Shown here piece by piece: positions 51,705-61,247 of a stretch of 64,000 nt of DNA. The number at the start of each line of letters is the position of its first letter. The stretch's first letter is position 1. The notes below the pieces were generated by a model. It saw only the letters and a list, made by a program, of their open reading frames with translations, searched no databases and was not told the origin of the DNA. A program made the translations under genes and the position numbers. This stretch comes from Candidatus Flexifilum affinis (GTDB lineage Bacteria; Chloroflexota; Anaerolineae; Aggregatilineales; Phototrophicaceae), in assembly GCA_016713325.1 (NCBI GenBank), contig JADJPJ010000002.1, positions 558,001 to 622,000 of the forward strand, read 5' to 3'.

Positions 51705-53018
51705 ATGACAGTCAAACAGACCCTGCTCGACCGCCTTTCCAATCGGACGGCAACGGTTGGCATCGTCGGCCTGGGTTACGTCGGGTTACCGCTGGCCGTC
51801 GAATTTGCCGAAGTTGGGTTCAACGTCATCGGCGTCGACGTGACCCCCTCCAAAGTTGAGAAGCTCAACAGCGGTATCAGCTACATTCCGGACATTCCGA
51901 CTGAACGAGTTCGCCCACTCATCGAAAGTGGCAAGCTGCGTGCCACCACCAGCTATGAAGATCTGCGGCAGGCCGACGCGGTCAGTATCTGTGTGCCGAC
52001 TCCGCTCCGTAAGACCAAAGACCCGGACATGTCGTTCGTCATTCAGGCGGTCGAAGGCACGGCCTCGATCTGCCATGAAGGCATGCTGCTGGTGCTGGAA
52101 AGTACCACGTATCCCGGCACGACTCAGGAACTGATCGCGCCTCGACTACAGCACGACGGCTTTGTCATCGGCGAGACCGTCTTTGTGGCGTTTTCTCCGG
52201 AGCGCATCGACCCCGGCAACAAGACCTATGGCGTGCGCAATACCCCGAAGGTCGTCGGCGGCATGACGGCGGCCTGCACCGAGGCAGCGATGGCGCTGTA
52301 CAGCGCCGCCGTCGACCAGGTCATCCCGGTCTCGTCGCCCAGCGCGGCGGAAATGGTCAAGCTGCTGGAGAACACCTTCCGGGCGGTCAACATCGGCCTG
52401 GTCAATGAGATGGCGCTGATGTGCGACAAGCTGGGCGTGAATGTCTGGGAAGTCATCCGGGCTGCCTCCAGCAAGCCGTTCGGGTTTATGCCGTTTTATC
52501 CCGGCCCCGGACTCGGTGGGCACTGCATCCCGGTCGATCCGCATTATCTGAGCTGGAAACTGAAGGCGCTGAACTATACGGCCCGCTTTATCGAACTGGC
52601 GAGCCAGATCAATACCTCGATGCCGGAAGTGGTCGTCGAAAAAGTGGTTGCTGGCCTGAACGACGATTGCAAGTCGGTTCGCGGATCGAAGATCGTGGTC
52701 CTGGGTGTGGCCTACAAGCGCGATATCGACGACGTGCGCGAAAGCCCCGCCCTGGACGTGATCGGTCTGCTTCGCCAGCGGGGCGCGGCGGTGCAGTACC
52801 ACGATTTTTACGTGCCGCAGATCCGCCTTGAGAACGAGCAGACCATGCAGAGCAGCCCGTGGACCGACGCGCTGCTCCAGGATGCTGACTGCGTGGTGAT
52901 CGTCACCGATCACACGTCCTACGATTGGCAGCAAGTGCTCGAACAGTGTAAGCTGGTGGTCGATACTCGCAACGCGGTTGCCGGCAAGCAGGGCAAGGCG
53001 CGTGTGGTGACACTCTAA
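51705..53018 (+). CDS. Nucleotide-sugar dehydrogenase (WbpA/WecC-like)
   Basis: A 437-residue NAD-dependent enzyme oxidising UDP-N-acetyl-hexosamine to the uronic acid for surface polysaccharides. NAD motif TVGIVGLGYVGLPLAVEFA, then SICVPTPLRKTKDPD, catalytic Cys in GPGLGGHCIPVDP (near 273) and the C-terminal domain GVAYKRDIDDVRESPAL. ATG 51705 (MTVKQTLL) preferred; ATG 51684 possible. A stem CAGGGCGG / CCGCCCTG at 53038-53061 follows without a T-run. Confidence 0.92.
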   Translation: MTVKQTLLDRLSNRTATVGIVGLGYVGLPLAVEFAEVGFNVIGVDVTPSKVEKLNSGISYIPDIPTERVRPLIESGKLRATTSYEDLRQADAVSICVPTPLRKTKDPDMSFVIQAVEGTASICHEGMLLVLESTTYPGTTQELIAPRLQHDGFVIGETVFVAFSPERIDPGNKTYGVRNTPKVVGGMTAACTEAAMALYSAAVDQVIPVSSPSAAEMVKLLENTFRAVNIGLVNEMALMCDKLGVNVWEVIRAASSKPFGFMPFYPGPGLGGHCIPVDPHYLSWKLKALNYTARFIELASQINTSMPEVVVEKVVAGLNDDCKSVRGSKIVVLGVAYKRDIDDVRESPALDVIGLLRQRGAAVQYHDFYVPQIRLENEQTMQSSPWTDALLQDADCVVIVTDHTSYDWQQVLEQCKLVVDTRNAVAGKQGKARVVTL

Positions 53019-53079
53019 TCGCATAATCAGCATCGTGCAGGGCGGCGCGCAGTCCGCCCTGTCAGACCCGGGGGGCGGC

Positions 53080-53793
53080 ATGGATCTGTCTGGCGGCTTG
53101 TACACTCTGCCATCAGAGGCACTGACAATTCTTCGCTTCTTCGCCACGGCGGAGAGCGAAGCTGCGCACGTGGATGCCATCATCGACGGGACGGGACTGA
53201 CGGACCGCGGCTTTGGAAAAGGCATCCGGCGGCTGGTCACGCGCAACTATCTGACGCTGAGCGGCGAACAGGTGTACCGGCTGACGGAGCAGGGGCGCCG
53301 CGCCGTCCGCGCCCTGAGCGAAACCGGCGGGCTGGACGATATGCCGGAAGATGACGAACTGCTGCCGGCGGAAGACGAGCCCCGTTTTGTCCGCCGCCGT
53401 ATGATCCTGGTCACGCCGGCCGTGCTCACCGCGGAGAGTTCGACCACCGTCATTCTCGGCTTTGACACGCCGGATGACGAGGATCGCCTCGAACTGCCGC
53501 CGAACCTGCTGGTGCGGATGGGAGTCGTCAACGGTGAGCCACAACGCAACCAGGACATCACCCTGGAACTGAGCAATGAGCCGACGCAGCATTCATTCAA
53601 CGTCGTCCCCGGCGCGTTCACGCGCGTGCGGCTGCGCGCGGAAGTGTTCCAGCTCAAGGATGCCAACGACGATTTCGAGTTCTGCGGGGGCATGTACGTC
53701 GATTTGCCGGTAGAGCGCAATCCTGAGCCGGAATCGAGCGGACCGACCGCCCATGGCGTGGACGTCATTCTGCGCGAACCAGTCGCCAGCTAG
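53080..53793 (+). CDS. Winged-helix protein with unknown C-terminal domain
   Basis: A 237-residue protein, no family recognised. Residues 1-80 look like a MarR/winged-helix domain: LYTLPSEALTILRFFATA, GIRRLVTRNYLTLSGEQVYRLTEQGRRAVRAL. An acidic linker (DDMPEDDELLPAEDEP) leads to a beta-rich C-terminal half with LELSNEPTQHSFNVVPGAF, resembling a carbohydrate-binding or sandwich fold. ATG 53080 has GGGGGG upstream. Possible transcription regulator. The next 165 bases hold only a small hairpin near 53827. Confidence 0.7.
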   Translation: MDLSGGLYTLPSEALTILRFFATAESEAAHVDAIIDGTGLTDRGFGKGIRRLVTRNYLTLSGEQVYRLTEQGRRAVRALSETGGLDDMPEDDELLPAEDEPRFVRRRMILVTPAVLTAESSTTVILGFDTPDDEDRLELPPNLLVRMGVVNGEPQRNQDITLELSNEPTQHSFNVVPGAFTRVRLRAEVFQLKDANDDFEFCGGMYVDLPVERNPEPESSGPTAHGVDVILREPVAS

Positions 53794-53959
53794 AACCTGT
53801 TTTTCGCTTTTTGTCTCTCACCCCAGGTTCCTTCTCTTGCGCAAGCGGGTAGAAGGAGCGTCGGTTGCCGCGTCTCGCCTGCGAGGCTGACGCAAACAGA
53901 GTGACGAGTACATGCGTCATTGAAGTTCATGACAGGCTTTGGGCAGGCGGCGGTTCAGA

Positions 53960-54754
53960 TCAGCGATCGCTGCCGGGCGTCCAGCCAAAGGGTCGTTCGT
54001 CTTCCGTTCTGACGGTCGGCCGCGGACGCGTATCCTCCAGATCATCCTCATCGCCATATTCAGCAGCCCACCCGTAGCGCAGTTCGCGCCGGGAGTTTTT
54101 GCGTCGCAGATCGCCGGCGTAGAACAGCGCGGGCGCTGTACGCGGCTCCAGCGCCAGTCGGGCCACCCCTCGCGCCAGTACGTCCAGGGGCAGGGGCGCG
54201 ACGCGGCGAAATCCCAGCCACGAGATGATCGGCAGCCGGCCCAGCAGGGACATCAGAACGAAAAACGGCTGACGGCGCGCGCCGCGCGGGTACGTCAGGG
54301 GCGCGCGAATGATGGTGCTGCGCAGGCCAACGCGCTGAAGATACTGCTCCGCCTCGCGCTTGGCGGCGACGTAATGGCCATTGATCCAGGGGGCGCGGAC
54401 GCTGCTCAGCAGGACCATATGGGGGACACCGCTGCTGACGCACATGTTGGCGACGTTGCGGGCGGAGATAAAGTTGAGCCACTGGTACGTCAGACCCTGC
54501 TGCGGATAGGCCACCAGACTGCCCACAGTGTGAATGGTCGTGGAGCAGCCGCGCGCACGGCCTTTCAGGCTGGCCGTGTCCCAGACATCGGCGGCAAACC
54601 AGCGCACCCGGCTGTCGAGCGCGCCCAGGCGGTCCTCCGTCCCCGGGCGAACCAGCAGGACAACGTCAGCCCCTTCCGCCAGCAGCGCATTGGCAATACT
54701 GTCACCCAGCAGCGTGCCACCGCCGGTGACCAGTACCCGGTTTTTCAACGACAT
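53960..54754 (-). CDS. NAD-dependent epimerase/dehydratase-like protein
   Basis: A 264-residue Rossmann-fold protein of the extended/atypical SDR or NmrA-like type. Start MSLKNRVLVTGGGTLLGDSIANALLAEG gives the TGxxGxxG site. FAADVWDTAS, TVGSLVAYPQ and RAPLTYPRGARR follow. The YxxxK catalytic pair appears as HYVAAKREAEQYL. ATG 54754 lies 12 bases after GGAGG; a longer start at 54832 is possible. Substrate unknown. Confidence 0.75.
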   Translation of the reverse strand: MSLKNRVLVTGGGTLLGDSIANALLAEGADVVLLVRPGTEDRLGALDSRVRWFAADVWDTASLKGRARGCSTTIHTVGSLVAYPQQGLTYQWLNFISARNVANMCVSSGVPHMVLLSSVRAPWINGHYVAAKREAEQYLQRVGLRSTIIRAPLTYPRGARRQPFFVLMSLLGRLPIISWLGFRRVAPLPLDVLARGVARLALEPRTAPALFYAGDLRRKNSRRELRYGWAAEYGDEDDLEDTRPRPTVRTEDERPFGWTPGSDR

Positions 54755-54918
54755 GGGGGCGTCAATCCTCCTGACCGCTTGTGCAAAACGCTCAAAGTGT
54801 GGATAATAACGCATAATAAGGCTGGTCGTCATCCCAATAAAGACCGATACTGCACGAGTTGTGCGGTGGCAAAGCTGAACAAGAGACGTCCGTGATCGGA
54901 CGGTTACGATGCAGTTGC

Positions 54919-55593
54919 ATGGCCATTGTCACAAAACTGGAACTACAGAAACGCAACAAAAAGCGGGTGAGTGTATATGTTGACGAAACATATGCGTTCA
55001 GTCTGAGCCTTGATGAAGCCGCGCGCTTGTCGAAAGGCCAGGTCCTCACCGATGCTGACATCACGTCGTTGATGAATCAGTCGGCGGTAGGACATGCGGT
55101 GGACCGGGCGCTCCGCTTTTTGGCGCTCCGTCCCCGAAGTGAGAGCGAAATCAGGCAAAATCTCGCCCGCAACGGAGTTGCTCCGCCAGTCATTGAAGCC
55201 GCCATCCAACGCATCGCAGAAATCGGTTATCTGGATGATCGAGCATTTGCGAAACTCTGGGTCGAGGACCGGATGCGGTTCAAGCCTACCAGCCCCAAGG
55301 CACTACGCTACGAATTGAAACAGAAGGGTGTCGAAAATGCCGTGATTGACTCGGTGCTTGCTGATCTTGATGCAGAAGCTGCGGCGTATCATGCCGCCGA
55401 GTCGCAAGTGAGAAAACTGCGCGGAACGAGCCAACCGGAATTTCGGGAGCGCCTGCAAGCCTTTATGCTGCGGCGTGGGTTCGACTATAGCCTCGCACGT
55501 AAAACCATCAAGCGGTTGATCGACGAAATCGAAGCGGACGTGCCAGATTATTTCGCGGACGACAAGTCCGACGAAAACTATGACGAAGCCTGA
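54919..55593 (+). CDS. recX: Regulatory protein RecX
   Basis: A 224-residue RecX-family protein that inhibits RecA filament growth. Three-helix repeats are visible: ALRFLALRPRSESEIRQNLARNGV, EIGYLDDRAFAKLWVEDRMR, FMLRRGFDYSLARKTIKRLI. ATG 54919 (MAIVTKLELQKRNKKRVSVYVDE) matches the family N-terminus. RNase Y follows 70 bases downstream. recA itself is not in the window. Confidence 0.93.
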   Translation: MAIVTKLELQKRNKKRVSVYVDETYAFSLSLDEAARLSKGQVLTDADITSLMNQSAVGHAVDRALRFLALRPRSESEIRQNLARNGVAPPVIEAAIQRIAEIGYLDDRAFAKLWVEDRMRFKPTSPKALRYELKQKGVENAVIDSVLADLDAEAAAYHAAESQVRKLRGTSQPEFRERLQAFMLRRGFDYSLARKTIKRLIDEIEADVPDYFADDKSDENYDEA

Positions 55594-55662
55594 GAAACGT
55601 CCCAAGGAAGGAGGAGGCGGTCTGCTAAATGCTGGGACATCGGGCAGTCCGCACAAGGAGAG

Positions 55663-57195
55663 ATGGATTTCATTATCTTCCTGATTATCGGCATCGCCAT
55701 CGGTGCCGCGGTCGGGATCGCAATCTTCAACAACTATCAGAATTCACAAGGGCAGAATCGGAAACAGCTCGCCGAAGAAGAAGCTAAGGCGATCATCGCA
55801 AAGGCCAATGAGGAGGCGCAGAGGACTCTTCGAGAAATCGAAGAAAAAGCGCGGCTCAGCCTGGAGGAGATCGAAACCACCGCCGTTCGCCGGCGTCGCG
55901 ACCTGGATAAAGAAGACGAGCGCCTTCTGCGTCGTCGTGACGAACTCGACAAAATCCGCGAGCGTCAGGAGCAGCGCGAGCAGAGCCTGAACAAGCGTCA
56001 GAGCAAGATGGACAAACAGCAGGTTGACCTGCAAAAGCTCCAGGATGAGCGCGTCGCCGAACTGACGCGTATTGCCCAACTGACGACCGAAGAGGCGCGC
56101 GGTGAGCTGCTGGCTGCCGTCGAGACCGAGGCGCGCAACGACATGGCGCGCATCATCCGTCAGGTCGAAGCGGAAGCCCACGATGACGCCGACAACCGCG
56201 CGCGCGAGGTCATCTCGCTGGCCATTCAGCGGCTGGCTTCGGAGCATGTCAGCGAAATTGCTGTCAGCGTCGTCGCCCTGCCAAGCGACGAAATGAAAGG
56301 GCGTATCATCGGACGCGCCGGACGCAATATCCGCGCCTTTGAACTGGCGACGGGTGTCGACGTCGTCGTGGACGATACCCCGGAAGCGGTGACCATCAGC
56401 AGTTTTGACCCCGTTCGTCGTGAAGTCGCCCGTCGGGCGCTCGGCAAACTGGTGGTCGATGGCCGCATCCACCCGGCCCGGATCGAAAAGCTGGTCGAAG
56501 ATGCCCGCGCCGAAGTCGAGCAGATCATTCGCCAGGAAGGCGAACGCGCCGCTTACGAAACCGGCATCCCCGGACTTCACCCGGAAATTCTCAAGCTGCT
56601 TGGCCGGCTCAAATTCCGGACCAGCTATGGTCAGAATCAGCACGGCCATTCCATCGAAACCGCGCATATCGCCGGCATGATTGCGGCGGAACTGGGCGCA
56701 GACGTCATGATTGCCAAGACTGGCGGCCTGCTGCACGATCTTGGCAAGGCCATCGATCATGAGGTTGAGGGCACGCACGCCCTGATCGGCGCAGAATACA
56801 TCAAGCGCTATGGGGTCAATGCCCGCATTGTCAACTGCGTCGCCAGCCACCACCACGAGGTGGAGCAGGAATGCGTCGAAGCGTACATCGTCGAAGCGGC
56901 CGACGCTATTTCCGGCGCAAGGCCCGGCGCCCGGCGTGAGAGCATGGAGACGTACATCCGCCGCGTCAAGACTCTGGAAGAGATCGCCAACAGCTTTGAC
57001 GGCGTCGAACAGAGCTACGCGCTGCAAGCGGGCCGCGAAGTGCGCATCATCGTCCGGCCGGAAGCGCTGGACGATCTGGCGGCGCTCCGGCTTTCGCGCG
57101 ACGTGGCCAAGAAGATCGAAGAGACGATGCAGTATCCGGGTCAGATCAAGGTACAGGTGATCCGCGAGACGCGCGCCGTCGAATTCGCGAAGTAG
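55663..57195 (+). CDS. rny: Ribonuclease Y
   Basis: A 510-residue membrane-anchored endoribonuclease initiating mRNA decay. N-terminal helix 2-20, coiled coil 25-175, KH domain near 200-260 (MKGRIIGRAGRNIRAFE), HD domain near 325-420 (HSIETAHIAGMIA and GLLHDLGKAIDHE, metal-binding His/Asp), and C-terminal family tail. Length is typical. Preceded by GGAGA, followed by a strong terminator. Co-directional with recX. Confidence 0.97.
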   Translation: MDFIIFLIIGIAIGAAVGIAIFNNYQNSQGQNRKQLAEEEAKAIIAKANEEAQRTLREIEEKARLSLEEIETTAVRRRRDLDKEDERLLRRRDELDKIRERQEQREQSLNKRQSKMDKQQVDLQKLQDERVAELTRIAQLTTEEARGELLAAVETEARNDMARIIRQVEAEAHDDADNRAREVISLAIQRLASEHVSEIAVSVVALPSDEMKGRIIGRAGRNIRAFELATGVDVVVDDTPEAVTISSFDPVRREVARRALGKLVVDGRIHPARIEKLVEDARAEVEQIIRQEGERAAYETGIPGLHPEILKLLGRLKFRTSYGQNQHGHSIETAHIAGMIAAELGADVMIAKTGGLLHDLGKAIDHEVEGTHALIGAEYIKRYGVNARIVNCVASHHHEVEQECVEAYIVEAADAISGARPGARRESMETYIRRVKTLEEIANSFDGVEQSYALQAGREVRIIVRPEALDDLAALRLSRDVAKKIEETMQYPGQIKVQVIRETRAVEFAK

Positions 57196-57217
57196 ACAAG
57201 AGCTCAGCACTGGAATC

Positions 57218-57254
57218 AAAAACCTCACCCTCATTGCGAGGGTGAGGTTTTTTT
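57218..57254. terminator. Bidirectional terminator between rny and the BMP binding protein
   Basis: A 15-bp stem AAAAACCTCACCCTC / GAGGGTGAGGTTTTT with T-runs on both strands, between convergent genes. Confidence 0.95.
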
Positions 57255-57292
57255 GTGCCTTGAAAACCTCGTGCGCAAATCGCCGAAGCGAC

Positions 57293-58330
57293 TTACATCG
57301 ATGCCTCAAGCATCTCACCGGTGACCGGATCGACGCCCGTCTCGAGGTCGCCTGCCGCCAGCATTTCCTGGATTTCAGCCACCTGCTCCGTCGCCTCTTC
57401 GGCGATCTCGGCATCGTGCGCTTCCGCGAACGTGATGCCGCCATTGGCCGTGCTGAGGATGTAGATGGCGCCGGGGAAGCCGTCGCCATTGACCACCGCG
57501 GCGATCATGTCGTACACGCCGACGTCAACACGCTTGAGCGCGCTGCTGATCAGGAATTCCGCGCCGGGGGTCTCGCCACCGCCGAAGGTGGTGAAGTACT
57601 CGTCCTGGTCGACGCCAATCACCATGACGCCTTCACTGGCCGCGAAGGAGATCGCGCCGGAGCCGGTGGGGCCGCCCGCGCCGAAGATGATGTCCGCGCC
57701 TTCGCCGATGAACTGCTCGGCCGCCGAAGCGCCGCGATCAGGGGCGGTGAAGCTGTCGATGTAGACCCCCAGGACGTTGATGTCGGGGTTGATGTACTTG
57801 GCGCCGTTCTCATAGCCGTTGCGGAACTTGACGACCGGCGGGATGTTGATGCCGTACACACCGGCGATTGTGCCCCTCTCGGTCGTCAGAGCCGCAAGAG
57901 CGCCGACCAGGAAGCCAGCCTCGTCCTCACGGAACTGAATGCCGAAGAGATTCTCGGGAGCCTCGGCAAAGAACTGATCCACGCCGATGAAGAAAACGTC
58001 CGGGTTCTCGGCAGCGGCTGCGGTGGTCGCGTCGGCGATCAGGAAACCGACGGTCACGACGACGTCAAAACCTTCGTCCACGCAGGTCTGGATGTTGGCC
58101 GCATAATCGGTCTGGGCGGTCGTCTCGATGAAGGTGTTCTCGAGATCGAACTCTTCGGCGGCCAGCAACATACCTTCGTAGGCAAACTGGTTGAACGTGC
58201 CGTCATTGACACGGCCAACATCGGTCACCAGACAGACGGACTCGACTTCAGCCTGTGCGAAGGCCGCGGGTGCCATCAGCCCAATGAGCAGAAGGACGCC
58301 AAGCAGGGCAATCAAACGCTGTGTCTTCAT
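57293..58330 (-). CDS. BMP-family nucleoside/lipoprotein substrate-binding protein, orphan
   Basis: A 345-residue extracytoplasmic binding protein. Signal peptide ends APAAFAQAEV. BMP fold signatures: CLVTDVGRVNDGTFNQFAYEG near the N-terminus, VVTVGFLIADAT, GAGGPTGSGAI and GVDQDEYFT. ATG 58330 follows AAGGAG at 9 bases. No permease or ATPase adjoins it; it may feed the transporter at 9.4 kb or another. Unlike that gene's frameshifted copy, this one is intact. Confidence 0.92.
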   Translation of the reverse strand: MKTQRLIALLGVLLLIGLMAPAAFAQAEVESVCLVTDVGRVNDGTFNQFAYEGMLLAAEEFDLENTFIETTAQTDYAANIQTCVDEGFDVVVTVGFLIADATTAAAAENPDVFFIGVDQFFAEAPENLFGIQFREDEAGFLVGALAALTTERGTIAGVYGINIPPVVKFRNGYENGAKYINPDINVLGVYIDSFTAPDRGASAAEQFIGEGADIIFGAGGPTGSGAISFAASEGVMVIGVDQDEYFTTFGGGETPGAEFLISSALKRVDVGVYDMIAAVVNGDGFPGAIYILSTANGGITFAEAHDAEIAEEATEQVAEIQEMLAAGDLETGVDPVTGEMLEASM

Positions 58331-58504
58331 ATAGAAAGTCTCCTTCAAGAGTAATGCGCAAACATCGAACTGGCTCCAACAGGAACCCTGATGTTATCGC
58401 CAGAATCATATCCTAACGCCCTGTCAAAAGGAACAGCAACCGGTCTGCAAAGTATTGTGCGTTTGTCACAAAGTTATGCGGCGGCCCCTTATTCGCCATC
58501 CCAT

Positions 58505-58544
58505 GAACAAAAATGAGCGGCCATGCGGCCACTCATTTTTGTTC
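58505..58544 (-). terminator. Terminator after the ABC permease
   Basis: A near-perfect stem GAACAAAAATGAG / CTCATTTTTGTTC with an inner GGCC pairing. It lies 30 bases after the permease stop. Confidence 0.85.
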
Positions 58545-58574
58545 GGATCGAGGTGTCGAGACCGCGAATCGTTT

Positions 58575-59384
58575 CTATACCCCGACATCACGACGGTTGA
58601 AGAACGCCAGACTCGCCGCAAACATGACGACCGTTCCGATCAGCAGCACCGCGACGTTGCCGACGATCAGCCCGTCGCGCATGACGAACACGCCGTCATA
58701 ATAACGGAAGAAGGACAGCGGCCGCAGGGCGCCCAGGAACGAATCCGGCGCGACGTTGGCCAGCGTATCCAGGAAGTAGCTCACGGCAATGAAGGCTGTG
58801 GTGATCCCCAGCGCCATCGGGCGGTTTCCGGTGATGGACGACACCAGCACTGTGAACGCCAGCACGAAGAGCGCGCCGGGCAGGATGTTGACCGTCGATT
58901 CGAGCACCCGAACCATGCTGACCTGAAGGATGTTGGTGGCAGAAATGCTCAGGACCAGACCGACGAAGACGATCGCCGCAATGCCGACGATGATCAGCGT
59001 GAAGGCCAACACCTTCTCCAGCACCAGGCGGGTGCGCGTCACCGGCAGGCTCAGCAGCAGGTCCATCTGACCGCGATCCTCTTCGTTGGCGATCACATTC
59101 AGCCCGGCAATCACCGAATAGAAGGCGAAGATGACCAGGGCCAGGCTGAAGAAGTTGGACGCCACGTACCCTTCCGGTGACGCCATATACTCGACGTCGC
59201 CGCCGCCGAACATCTGCACGAAGAAGGGCGGGAGCGATTCCATGAGTTCGGTTATTTCCCGCAGAGACTCCGAGTCCTGAAGCACCAGGAACTGACTGCC
59301 GCCGAGCAGCGCGATGCCCAGACCCCACCAGAGAATCGCCCGCCAGTGACGGCGCAGCGTCTCATTGAATACTGCCAATGACAT
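58575..59384 (-). CDS. ABC-2 type transporter permease
   Basis: A 269-residue inner-membrane protein with six helices: N-terminal LRRHWRAILWWGLGIALLGG, VIFAFYSVIAGLNVIANEEDRGQMDLLLSLPVTR (conserved ABC-2 segment), and a C-terminal GTVVMFAASLAFFNRRDVGV. It follows the ATPase by 18 bases and forms an exporter controlled by the TetR gene upstream. Substrate unknown. Confidence 0.9.
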   Translation of the reverse strand: MSLAVFNETLRRHWRAILWWGLGIALLGGSQFLVLQDSESLREITELMESLPPFFVQMFGGGDVEYMASPEGYVASNFFSLALVIFAFYSVIAGLNVIANEEDRGQMDLLLSLPVTRTRLVLEKVLAFTLIIVGIAAIVFVGLVLSISATNILQVSMVRVLESTVNILPGALFVLAFTVLVSSITGNRPMALGITTAFIAVSYFLDTLANVAPDSFLGALRPLSFFRYYDGVFVMRDGLIVGNVAVLLIGTVVMFAASLAFFNRRDVGV

Positions 59385-59402
59385 GATCTTGCCTTTCCGC
59401 GC

Positions 59403-60335
59403 CTAGGCCGTCTGCACCGCGCGATGATGGTTGTTGACGCGTTCCTTGTCATAGAATTTGAGGAAGATGTCCTCAAGCGTCGGCTTCTCGACATCCATCG
59501 AGACGACGTAGTACTGCTGCACGGCGCGCAGCAGCGGATCGAAATCACCGGTGAGCTGGAACTGCACGGTGCGGTCGGTGACGGTCAGGCCCAGAACGCC
59601 GGGCAGTGCCGACAGCGCCGCCGCATCCACCGGATCGCGGAAGCGAATGGCCACGTTGCGGAAGTCAGCGTGAGTCAGCTCGTCGACCCGCTGCACCGCC
59701 TGCAGCATGCCGCCGCGCAGGATGCCCACCCGGTCGCAGATCGCCTGCACTTCGCTGAGGATGTGCGACGACAAAAAGACGGTGCGGCCCTCACTGCGCA
59801 GTTCCGACACGATCTCATAGAAGGTCTGCTGAACCAGCGGATCGAGGCCGCTGGTCGGCTCGTCGAGGATGAGCAGCTCCGGCTTATTCATCAGCGCCAG
59901 GATCAGGCCCAGCTTGCGCTTATTGCCCGTCGAGTAGCTGCGGACTTTCTTCGTCAGGTCGAACTGCAGGCGCTCGGCCAGCTCCTGGACGTAACGCATT
60001 TCCAGGCCGCCGCGCACGCTGCCAACGTAGCGGATGATTTGCAGCGCCGTCTGCCGCTCCCACAGGTTCAGCTCGCCGGGAAGGTAGCCGATGCGGGCGC
60101 GAATGGACCGGCTGTCCTGGCGGGCATCCAGCCCGAAGACCCGGCTTTGCCCACTGGTGGGGCGAATCAGATCGAGGAGCAGCCGGATGGTCGTTGTCTT
60201 GCCCGCGCCATTAGGTCCGAGATAGCCGAAGACCTCGCCACGCTGCACGCTCAACGTGAGATCGCTGAGCGCGCGGGTCTTGCCGTTATAGACTTTCGTC
60301 AGTCTGTCTGTCTGAATGATGTTGGTCGTGCTCAC
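59403..60335 (-). CDS. ABC transporter ATPase (drug/bacitracin-exporter type)
   Basis: A 310-residue ATPase. Walker [17 protein letters not shown] (about 38-53), signature [12 protein letters not shown], Walker [14 protein letters not shown] and switch [10 protein letters not shown]-terminal 100-residue DrrA-like extension ([14 protein letters not shown]) follows. The start GTG overlaps the TetR stop (GTGA). Confidence 0.93.
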   Translation of the reverse strand: MSTTNIIQTDRLTKVYNGKTRALSDLTLSVQRGEVFGYLGPNGAGKTTTIRLLLDLIRPTSGQSRVFGLDARQDSRSIRARIGYLPGELNLWERQTALQIIRYVGSVRGGLEMRYVQELAERLQFDLTKKVRSYSTGNKRKLGLILALMNKPELLILDEPTSGLDPLVQQTFYEIVSELRSEGRTVFLSSHILSEVQAICDRVGILRGGMLQAVQRVDELTHADFRNVAIRFRDPVDAAALSALPGVLGLTVTDRTVQFQLTGDFDPLLRAVQQYYVVSMDVEKPTLEDIFLKFYDKERVNNHHRAVQTA

Positions 60336-61060
60336 GTTTTTCCAACTCCCTGGTTGGAGTCTCCCTCAATTGGACCGCGGCTCTGGCGCATGAACTCCAA
60401 TCCTCTGTCGAGGATGTCCCGAAGGATGCGCCGGCCTTCTTCTGTGCCGGATGGATTGCCGGGTGGTGTTATACCGCCGGCAAGGAGCTTGCTGACGACT
60501 TCGCCGACTGCTTCGACGCTGGTCTTGGACAGGGGGACCAGGGAGTCGCCTGCGATCAGTCCGTAGCGAAAGCCCGCCAGAACATACAGCAGCGCATCCG
60601 GGTCCATGTCATCCCGTATCAGGCCCAGCCTCTGAAACCCGCGGATGAATTCATCCGAGATGCTCACCATCTGCGTGAACTGGGGCAGTGCCGCCAGTTT
60701 GCGCACGTAGTCGCCAAGAATGTTGCGATCCTGGATATAGATCGCCCGAAGCAAAGGGTTATCCTGAAGCGCCTGCCAGCCGTAGCGGAACATCCCGTAG
60801 ATGGTGACGCCTTCCGGGTCGGCATCGAGCATAGCAAACCACCGCTCCACCATGCGCTCGGACTCACGGGTGATCAGCGCAGCGAAGAGATCATCCTTGC
60901 TTTTGAAGTGCAGATAGATTGTGCCTTTCGCGACACTCGCTTTGCGCGCGATGTCTTCGACCGTCGTCTTGTCGTAGCCGTAGTGTGTGAACAGCACGGC
61001 GGCGGCGCTCGAGAATCGCCTGCTCTCGCTCAACATGTGTCGCGGATTCGCCCATATCAT
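60332..61060 (-). CDS. TetR-family transcriptional regulator
   Basis: A 242-residue repressor. N-terminal [45 protein letters not shown]. The C-terminal ligand domain resembles the TetR_C group ([21 protein letters not shown]). ATG 61060 (MIWANPRHM) is chosen; GTG 61102 and ATG 61036 are alternatives. It overlaps the exporter ATPase and likely represses the operon. A C-terminal 30-residue tail is Gly/Pro-rich. Confidence 0.9.
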   Translation of the reverse strand: MIWANPRHMLSESRRFSSAAAVLFTHYGYDKTTVEDIARKASVAKGTIYLHFKSKDDLFAALITRESERMVERWFAMLDADPEGVTIYGMFRYGWQALQDNPLLRAIYIQDRNILGDYVRKLAALPQFTQMVSISDEFIRGFQRLGLIRDDMDPDALLYVLAGFRYGLIAGDSLVPLSKTSVEAVGEVVSKLLAGGITPPGNPSGTEEGRRILRDILDRGLEFMRQSRGPIEGDSNQGVGKT

Positions 61061-61247
61061 GACCCGATGACCAAAAACGTCTTCACAGTCATAACTTATC
61101 ACGGATTCCGATTATTGTTTCCCCTAATGGTTGGGGGCTGACTCTGTGATGAAATTGGACGCCCAACGACTTCCGACGCGTTCGGTCGCCCCTTGTGGCG
61201 AAGGGGCGCATCATGTTCTAATTCGTCGCGCACGAAAGGGTTCCCCA

